Of a stretch of DNA of 64,000 bases, positions 58,848 to 64,000 are shown in pieces (position 1 is the stretch's first letter; every line of letters starts with the position of its first letter). A model generated the notes under the pieces. The model was not told where the DNA came from, did not search any database, and saw only the letters and a program-made list of their open reading frames with translations. The DNA is from an uncultured Collinsella sp. Lineage in GTDB: Bacteria > Actinomycetota > Coriobacteriia > Coriobacteriales > Coriobacteriaceae. The DNA lies in NCBI GenBank assembly GCA_902479065.1, contig CABSNM010000005.1, positions 45,834 to 109,833 of the forward strand, in the 5' to 3' direction. The position numbers and the translations under genes were made by a program.

Positions 58848-60227
58848 ATGTTTATCGGAAGAACGGCGGAAATGTCCGAGCTCAATCGACTGTATGGCAC
58901 GGGCTCCTTTGAGATGCCTGTGATTTACGGCCGCCGTCGCGTGGGCAAAACGCGTCTTATCACAGAGTTTATCCAAGGCAAGAAGGCTATTTACTTTCAA
59001 GCTCGTCGTACCAATGCAGAGGCAAACCTGCATGGCTTTAGCCAGGCGATACTTGCGGGCTCCGTTGGTGTTGCTGGCGTGTCGTTTCGTAGTTTTGACG
59101 AGGCGTTCGATGCGTTGGCTACCATGGCTCGCACGGAACGTTTGATTGTCGTGATCGACGAGTATCCCTATCTCGCCCAATCGAATCCCGAGATCAGCTC
59201 GTTGCTGCAAGACAAGATCGATCACTTGTACAAAGAGACCAAGCTTATGCTTATCCTGTGCGGGTCGTCGCTTTCGTTTATGGAAGAGCAGGTGTTGGGC
59301 TACGAGAGTCCGCTATACGGTAGGCGTACGGCCCAGTTTAAGATCATGCCGCTCGATTTTACGACGACCCTCGGCCTGTGGCAGAGCATGGGTCGCGAAG
59401 ACGCTGCAGTTTGCTATGGCATGACGGGTGGCATTCCTGCATATATCGAGAAAGTCGATCCTGCCGCACCGCTCAAGGACAACATCAAACGTCTTTTTCT
59501 TACTCCTACGGGCTATCTCTTTGAGGAGCCGAGTAACCTGCTATTGCAGGAGTGCCGCAATCCCGAGCAATATGATGCGATCGTGCAAGCAATTGCTCAG
59601 GGGCGCTCGAAGATCTCGGAGATTGCGAGCTCTACGGGAATCCCTGCGAGCAACGTAAAGAGCTATGTGGATAAGCTGGCGTCGCTTGGGATTGTCGAGC
59701 GCGAGCTGCCCCTAAACGAGACGAGTAATAAGCGAGCCGTGTATCTGCTGAGCGACCAGATGTTTAGGTTCTGGTACAAGTTTGTTCCGCAGAACATCGG
59801 GCTGATTCAAAACGATATGGCCGAGATGGCGTATAAGCGCATTGAGCCACACGTATCGGATTACATGGGTACGGTCTTTGAGCTTATATGCAGACAATAC
59901 GTGTACGAACTCGCGCGCGCGGGCCAGCTCGATGTGGTTCCGGCGAGCGTCGGGCGCTGGTGGGGGACGGATAATCGCACGCATACGCAGGAAGAAATCG
60001 ACTTGATTGTTGACGATGGCGAGAGCACTGCTCTGTTTGCGGAGTGCAAATGGCGCAATGAACCGGTGGGCGAAGACGTGCTGCAAAAGCTCGTGCACCG
60101 CAGCGAGCTCTTTAGACGGCAACGAAAAAGCTATGCACTATTCTCAAAAAGCGGCTTTACGCAGGGATGTCGGGATGCCGCGGAGAGTAGGGGAGACGTC
60201 AAGCTGATCTCGTTTGCCGAGATGTGA
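58848..60227 (+). CDS. ATP-binding protein of the archaeal-type ATPase/DUF234 family
   Basis: A 459-residue protein. The AAA-like ATPase has Walker A YGRRRVGKTRLI (residues ~27-38) and Walker B LIVVIDEYPYL (~98-108). A winged-helix section (~255-300, ISEIASSTGIPASNVKSYVDKL) follows. The C-terminal DUF234 part contains EEIDLIVDDG...LFAECKW, a PD-(D/E)xK nuclease-like pattern. AAGGAAGG precedes the ATG. Such genes occur singly in bacterial accessory regions, and defence or toxin roles are suspected. The AT-rich palindrome upstream suggests tight control. Confidence 0.85.
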   Translation: MFIGRTAEMSELNRLYGTGSFEMPVIYGRRRVGKTRLITEFIQGKKAIYFQARRTNAEANLHGFSQAILAGSVGVAGVSFRSFDEAFDALATMARTERLIVVIDEYPYLAQSNPEISSLLQDKIDHLYKETKLMLILCGSSLSFMEEQVLGYESPLYGRRTAQFKIMPLDFTTTLGLWQSMGREDAAVCYGMTGGIPAYIEKVDPAAPLKDNIKRLFLTPTGYLFEEPSNLLLQECRNPEQYDAIVQAIAQGRSKISEIASSTGIPASNVKSYVDKLASLGIVERELPLNETSNKRAVYLLSDQMFRFWYKFVPQNIGLIQNDMAEMAYKRIEPHVSDYMGTVFELICRQYVYELARAGQLDVVPASVGRWWGTDNRTHTQEEIDLIVDDGESTALFAECKWRNEPVGEDVLQKLVHRSELFRRQRKSYALFSKSGFTQGCRDAAESRGDVKLISFAEM

Positions 60228-60263
60228 GGGTGGGGATAATGAAGCGCGTCCTGATTTGATGCT

Positions 60264-60572
60264 GGGAATGGGATGTGCTTTCCTTTTGCGACCTTTGGCG
60301 GAAAGTGCGTTCCAGATTTCGGCTTCAGAACGGGATGCCGTTTCCGGATCGGCCCTCAGGCGGAAACTACGACCCGGAATTTGGCTCCAAAACGGGATAC
60401 GCTTTCCCGGTGGCATCTCTAGCGGAAACTGCATCCCGGAATGAGCTCTCGGAACGGGACACGCTTTCCCATCGGGGCTTCAAACGGAAACCGTGTCCCG
60501 GAATCGAGCCTCAGGGTGGGACGCATTTTCCGGTAGAGGCCTGGGACGGAAGGCGTGTCCCAGAATCCGGCT
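60264..60572. repeat. hairpin array 3 (GGAAA...TTTCC family), ~5.5 units
   Basis: After a degenerate half unit, units begin at GG 60300, 60362, 60424, 60486 and 60548, a period of exactly 62 bp. Loop sequences such as GGCTCCAA and GAGCTCTCGG resemble those of arrays 1 and 2, while the 14-nt spacers differ. The gap 60228-60630 contains nothing else. Confidence 0.92.
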
Positions 60573-60631
60573 AATCCGATGGCCAGGTGGTTGAGCGAGC
60601 GGGCTCCGAGGATCCATTACTGAAAATTCAT

Positions 60632-60754
60632 TTGTTAAACCTGGCAACCGTGGGTAGAATAAAGCCGACGGCAGCCCAAGGGTGATAGCTGGGCAGCGCC
60701 GTTACTTAGTTCAAGGGGTCAATGCCTTAACGGCGTCGACCCCTCTTCTTTTGC
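60632..60754 (+). ncRNA. candidate antisense RNA (type I antitoxin), with promoter and terminator
   Basis: TTGTTA (60632-60637) and TAGAAT (60655-60660) are spaced by 17 nt, an excellent promoter predicting a start near 60667. The ~88-nt transcript folds as ACGGC.GCCCA/TGGGC..GCCGT, then GGGGTC (60715-60720) / GACCCC (60738-60743) followed by a T-rich TCTTCTTTT. It has no ORF with a ribosome binding site. Its 3' part is antisense to the last ~28 nt of the convergent small gene. Confidence 0.62.
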
Positions 60755-60852
60755 TTCGTACGCTGCTTAAGTGCCTCGGAAAGTCCGATAAGCGCCGTGA
60801 GGAGCGAGACCAAAGCGGTCAGGAGCTTCACGAAATCAATCAGATCGGTCAT
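60727..60852 (-). CDS. candidate type I toxin peptide (41 residues)
   Basis: A small gene on the minus strand. The strong site GGGAGGTGATG precedes the ATG by eight bases. The 41-residue product starts MTDLIDFVKLLTALVSLLTA, has a hydrophobic helix at residues ~7-26 and ends in a basic tail KQRTKQKKRGRRR. This is the form of membrane toxins such as TxpA, BsrG, Fst and TisB. The ribosome binding site lies in a hairpin (CCTCCATC / GATGGGAGG, 60861-60878). The stop codon sits in the loop of the convergent RNA's terminator. Toxicity is inferred, not shown; a small membrane protein of other function is possible. Confidence 0.65.
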   Translation of the reverse strand: MTDLIDFVKLLTALVSLLTALIGLSEALKQRTKQKKRGRRR

Positions 60853-60916
60853 GGGCATCACCTCCCATCAGATGGAGGGCGCTGCCCGGCACATGGAACT
60901 GCCGTCAACAACTGCC

Positions 60917-60956
60917 ATTCTATCAAAGCGCGGTCATAAATACGAATATATGTTCG
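60917..60956 (-). promoter_or_regulatory. promoter and LexA-like box of the 41-residue peptide gene
   Basis: On the minus strand the -10 is TAGAAT (60917-60922). CGAACATATATTCG (60943-60956) overlaps or abuts the -35 region and differs at one position from the Gram-positive SOS-box consensus CGAACRNRYGTTYG. Confidence 0.6.
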
Positions 60957-61314
60957 ATAATAACAGCAACGTGATTCCCTCGAATAGCAGCCTTTCGTAA
61001 GGGCGGCAGAAGACGGCGCTGGGCGATTGGGGATAGACGCGCAGGTCTTCGTCACCGAAAGCCCGTTTGATTAACCAGCCCTCTGTAGGCACACTGCATA
61101 TTGATGGGCTCGGGATGACCGCTGATTCAAGTCACCGGGCCTAAATCTTTTTCATGCATTTGAATAGAGCGGGCGACTCTCTTGGGGCGGTCTGCATGGC
61201 GTGCGACCGGCGCATGGCGTTGCACCCCGCTTTTGTGTCCGCACGGGTGCCTATCCTTACGGCAATGTAGCCGCCTATGTAGCAAGCGGCAGTTGACGGA
61301 GAAAGGCCCTAACC
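60957..61314. other. intergenic stretch without recognisable gene
   Basis: I see no supported gene. A 38-codon frame from 61153 lacks a ribosome binding site. The stretch holds one copy of a GACTCAAGTCA-type repeat (61106-61142), described separately. Confidence 0.6.
61106..61142. repeat. GATTCAAGTCACCGGG-type repeat, left copy
   Basis: GGGCTCGGGATGACCGCTGA and TTCAAGTCACCGGGCC resemble the copy at 62053-62092 (GGGCTCCGGGAATGACCTCT and GACTCAAGTCAACGGGGC), about 80% identical over ~37 nt in the same orientation. The pair flanks the broken exonuclease gene. Confidence 0.65.
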
Positions 61315-62050
61315 GTGTCAGCTAAAAAGACGCCGGGTATCTCGGCTATCGATACGACGAACTTTGCGCGCCAGATCGTGCTCGACTTTGAGTTTGCGCC
61401 GGTGCCAAAGCAGCGCCAGCGCCGCGGACTACGTAACGAGATTATCGAGGTCGGCGCTGTTAAGCTCGATTACCACGGCAACGTTATGGGCGAGTTCTCG
61501 CAGTTTGTGCAGACGGAATTTACCGAAGGCGTTGCGTTCCCCGTCCGCGAGCTCACAGGTATATCGGCCGTGGACACCGCGATGGCCGATCCGCTCTACA
61601 TGGTGGTCAAAAGGCTCAGCGATTGGATCGGTCGCTACTCCGCCCAGGTGGTCTGCTGGAGCGGGGCGGACCGGCGACAGCTTTTGACCGAGTGCCAGGC
61701 AAAGCGCATCGACCTTGCCGCTTTTCCTACGGACTGGGTCGACCTGCAGGCGTTTTTACACCTCGATCATGGACGTGGGCAGCCACGGGCGCGTCTCTTT
61801 GAGTGACGCGGCGACGTGGTTTGGCATCGAGTTCGACGAGTCGACGGGCCACGCCCACAGCGCCTTAGCCGATGCGCGCGTGACCGCCAAGTTGCTCAAG
61901 CAGGTGATGGACGGGAACTATCACGTGAGCCCGCGCGCCCAGGAGATCCGCCAGCGGTGGGGGATGGGCGAGCGAGCCCAGACGCGCCTCTCCAGCAGGT
62001 GCCCCGAGCTGAGCGATCTGCTGCTGAAGCTGAAGGCGGAGGGGAGGTAG
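61315..62050 (+). pseudogene. DEDDh 3'-5' exonuclease, frameshifted
   Basis: The first frame (61315-61806) gives 163 residues with the DxE exonuclease motif VLDFEF (Asp24, Glu26), NEIIEVGAVKLD and FPVRELTGIS. It then runs into a stop. The remainder continues in the +1-shifted frame to 62050 with MDVGSHGRVSLSDAATWFGI and the HxxxxD motif HSALADARVTAK. Removing one T from the T5 run at 61753-61757 restores one ~244-residue protein. Either a real frameshift, phase variation, ribosomal slippage or a sequencing error. Family members resemble DNA polymerase III epsilon or KapD. Confidence 0.8.
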
Positions 62051-62052
62051 GC

Positions 62053-62092
62053 GGGGCTCCGGGAATGACCTCTGACTCAAGTCAACGGGGCT
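62053..62092. repeat. GACTCAAGTCAACGGGG-type repeat, right copy
   Basis: The right-hand partner of the repeat at 61106-61142, starting just after the exonuclease reading frame ends. A shortened echo, CACGGGGCTGACTTTAC, follows at ~62117. Confidence 0.65.
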
Positions 62093-62241
62093 CATTTTGC
62101 TTTCTTTGGAGCTTTCTCACGGGGCTGACTTTACTTCGTCTCATTTCGTATAAAGCGGCTGCTAGATTGCATAGTGATGATAAAATTAATCAACTCAACA
62201 TCAATAGCTGTCGCTTTGCGCAATGAGGGGTTCCGAGACGT

Positions 62242-63960
62242 ATGAACGAGTCTGACACACGGCTTAAACTCATTGATCCTGCGATTATGGAGTCGTGGGA
62301 TCGCAATACCCAAGTCTTCACTGAGTATTTCTTTACCAGTGGCGAGATCGTTGTGCGCGGAAGTATGGTCACCCGTAAAGACAAGAAGAAGGCTGACTAC
62401 CTTCTGATGTATGCTCCGGGCATCCCTATCGCAATCGTCGAGGCTAAGGATACGGAGCACACCGTTGATGCCGGTCTCCAACAGGGGATGGGATATGCCC
62501 AGCTGCTCGATATTCCGTTTGCGTACAGCTCAAACGGAAAGGGTTTTGTTGAGCACGATTTTCTTACCGGGAAAGAGCGCACTCTTGCCATGGACGAGTT
62601 TCCCGCTCCGGCGGAACTTTGGACACGATACTCAAAAGCTAAGGGGCTTGAACATCCGTATAGCCAGGAGATCGTGACCGCTCCGTATTACCAGGAGCAC
62701 GGCGGCAATCATCCTCGCTACTATCAGTGCATCGCCATCAATCGTACGCTTGAAGCTATTGCGCGAGGTAAGAATCGCATCTTGCTCGTTATGGCAACGG
62801 GAACGGGAAAGACTTTTACGGCTTTTCAAATCGTTCATCGCTTGCGACAGACTACCGAGGTTCGTAAGGTTCTCTATCTGGCGGACCGCAATATTCTCGT
62901 CGATCAGACTATAGACGGCGATTTCAAGCCTCTCAAGAGGGTTACAACCAAGGTCGTAGGTCGAAAGCTCGATTCTGCTTACGAGGTCTATTTCTCGCTC
63001 TACCAACAGCTTGTTGGAGAAAACGGTGAAGAAATATTCCGCGAGTTCGACTCGGAATTCTTCGATTTGATTATCGTAGACGAGTGCCATCGCGGAAGCG
63101 CCGCGGCGGACTCCGCATGGCGTAAAGTACTCGAGTATTTCAATTGCGCAATTCAAATCGGAATGACGGCCACGCCAAAGGAGACTGAAGAGGTTTCAAA
63201 CATTACCTACTTCGGCGAACCTGTCTATACCTACTCCCTTAAACAGGGTATCGAGGATGGCTTTCTTGCCCCGTATAAAGTTATTCGCCCTAAGCTGAAC
63301 GTCGACATTTACGGATACCGTACTGAGGAAGGCACCGTGGATGATCGCGGCGAAGCTCTGCCCAAACGTGTTTTCGAGAAGCAGGACTTCGACAGCGAGA
63401 TCGTCATCAAAGAGCGCTACGAGGAAGTTGCCAAGCGGATAACTCAATTTCTAAAGGAGACGGATCGTTACTCCAAGACCATAGTCTTTTGCGTTGACAT
63501 CGAGCATGCCGAAAACATGCGACGTGCCCTTGTAAACGAGAACGCCGATATCGTAAGAGATCACCCCACCTACATCATGAAGATTACGGGTGACGACAGG
63601 GAAGGTAAGGCTCAGTTAGATAACTTCATCGACCCCGACGAGAAATACCCGACCATCGTCACGACTTCGAAGCTTCTCACCACTGGCGTTAATTGCAAGA
63701 CGTGTAAGGTAGTCGTGCTCGACAACAAGTTCGGTGAGCACGGAATGACGGAGTTCAAGCAGATTATCGGCCGCGGAACCCGTATCTGTGAGGACTACGA
63801 CAAACTCTATTTCACTATCCTCGATTTTCGTGACGCATCGCGTTTGTTCGCAGATCCCGAGTTCGATGCTGAGCCTGTTGTTGTGTTTGAGCCTAATCCG
63901 GGTGACCCCATTGCGGACCCGGGTCCCGGCGGCAATGGCGGCAGCCCCATTACAGTTTGA
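62242..63960 (+). CDS. HsdR-like type I restriction helicase/nuclease subunit, short form
   Basis: A 572-residue protein with an N-terminal PD-(D/E)xK nuclease (KADYLL, Asp52; VEAKD, Glu67, Lys69) and a superfamily 2 helicase: Walker A MATGTGKTF (184-192), IIVDECHRGS, GMTATP and QIIGRGTRICED. It resembles EcoEI-type HsdR but stops right after the motor, with a Gly/Pro-rich tail (NPGDPIADPGPGGNGGSP). The usual C-terminal domain that binds the methylase is missing. A terminator follows at once, so this end looks genuine. hsdM and hsdS are not in the window; they may lie beyond it. Confidence 0.85.
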   Translation: MNESDTRLKLIDPAIMESWDRNTQVFTEYFFTSGEIVVRGSMVTRKDKKKADYLLMYAPGIPIAIVEAKDTEHTVDAGLQQGMGYAQLLDIPFAYSSNGKGFVEHDFLTGKERTLAMDEFPAPAELWTRYSKAKGLEHPYSQEIVTAPYYQEHGGNHPRYYQCIAINRTLEAIARGKNRILLVMATGTGKTFTAFQIVHRLRQTTEVRKVLYLADRNILVDQTIDGDFKPLKRVTTKVVGRKLDSAYEVYFSLYQQLVGENGEEIFREFDSEFFDLIIVDECHRGSAAADSAWRKVLEYFNCAIQIGMTATPKETEEVSNITYFGEPVYTYSLKQGIEDGFLAPYKVIRPKLNVDIYGYRTEEGTVDDRGEALPKRVFEKQDFDSEIVIKERYEEVAKRITQFLKETDRYSKTIVFCVDIEHAENMRRALVNENADIVRDHPTYIMKITGDDREGKAQLDNFIDPDEKYPTIVTTSKLLTTGVNCKTCKVVVLDNKFGEHGMTEFKQIIGRGTRICEDYDKLYFTILDFRDASRLFADPEFDAEPVVVFEPNPGDPIADPGPGGNGGSPITV

Positions 63961-63984
63961 GTCGTCCGAAAGGGCGGCTCTTTT
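63961..63984 (+). terminator. terminator after the HsdR-like gene
   Basis: GTCGTCC pairs with GGGCGGC around a GAAA tetraloop, followed by TCTTTT, directly after the stop codon. Confidence 0.75.
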
Positions 63985-64000
63985 CCGTTGCACGGTTATA

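Noticed and set aside
60264..60572. CRISPR array
   Set aside because: Units are self-complementary hairpins of ~48 nt, diverged between copies, with ~14-nt spacers; no cas genes are present in the window.
61153..61269. 38-codon frame upstream of the exonuclease
   Set aside because: No ribosome binding site and no membrane or domain features.

Overview
The window looks like a chromosomal segment of a high-GC, anaerobic, gut-type actinobacterium of the class Coriobacteriia, most likely Collinsella or a close relative. This rests on the GC-rich third codon positions, AAGGAGG-type ribosome binding sites, a short actinobacterial-style RpoB, a fused AccD-AccA carboxyltransferase and a YgfK/SsnA/XDH purine module. 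It is an inference from style and gene content; no database search was possible.

Layout. 1-3.1 kb: end of a GH13 amylase, a DNA glycosylase, an unknown protein and an aminotransferase. 3.4-19.9 kb: core information genes (rplJ-rplL, galU, rpoB-rpoC, an ECF sigma factor with its membrane partner, rpsL-rpsG-fusA-rpsJ). 20-30.1 kb: birA divergent from a complete type II fatty-acid synthesis operon (fabH-acpP-fabK-fabD-fabG-fabF-accB-fabZ-accC-accDA). 30.1-33.3 kb: a PTS EIIC protein, a CDF metal transporter and a histidine phosphatase. 33.7-39.6 kb: rplC-rplD-rplW-rplB-rpsS-rplV-rpsC-rplP-rpmC-rpsQ-rplN-rplX, cut off from rpsJ on the left and from rplE onward on the right. 40-46.3 kb: an oxidoreductase/DeoR pair, a U32 peptidase-family protein with a pseudouridine synthase, and RidA. 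46.4-56.8 kb: purine salvage and catabolism (PAS-HTH regulator, NCS2 permease, SsnA, YgfK, polyferredoxin, xanthine dehydrogenase). 56.8-64 kb: an accessory zone with hairpin arrays, a nuclease-like protein, a DUF234-type ATPase, a probable type I toxin-antitoxin locus, a frameshifted exonuclease and a short HsdR-like helicase.

How the parts work together. BirA would biotinylate AccB, which AccC and AccDA use to make malonyl-CoA for the Fab enzymes of the same operon. The permease imports purines or urate; SsnA, YgfK, the polyferredoxin and XDH form an anaerobic purine redox/hydrolysis module, and RidA may clear reactive enamines.

Main unusual observations. (1) Three copies of an apparently undescribed hairpin element share a conserved core but have copy-specific, near-perfect 35-49 bp arms; each lies 200-260 bp upstream of a ribosomal-protein operon. 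(2) An unannotated 41-codon hydrophobic/basic peptide gene at 60727-60852 has a sequestered ribosome binding site, a LexA-like box at its promoter and a convergent antisense RNA, which together resemble an SOS-controlled type I toxin-antitoxin system. (3) Three arrays of about 48-nt hairpins repeat with a strict 61-62 bp period. (4) RpoC carries a C-terminal extension containing a domain that resembles the RNA polymerase alpha-subunit CTD.
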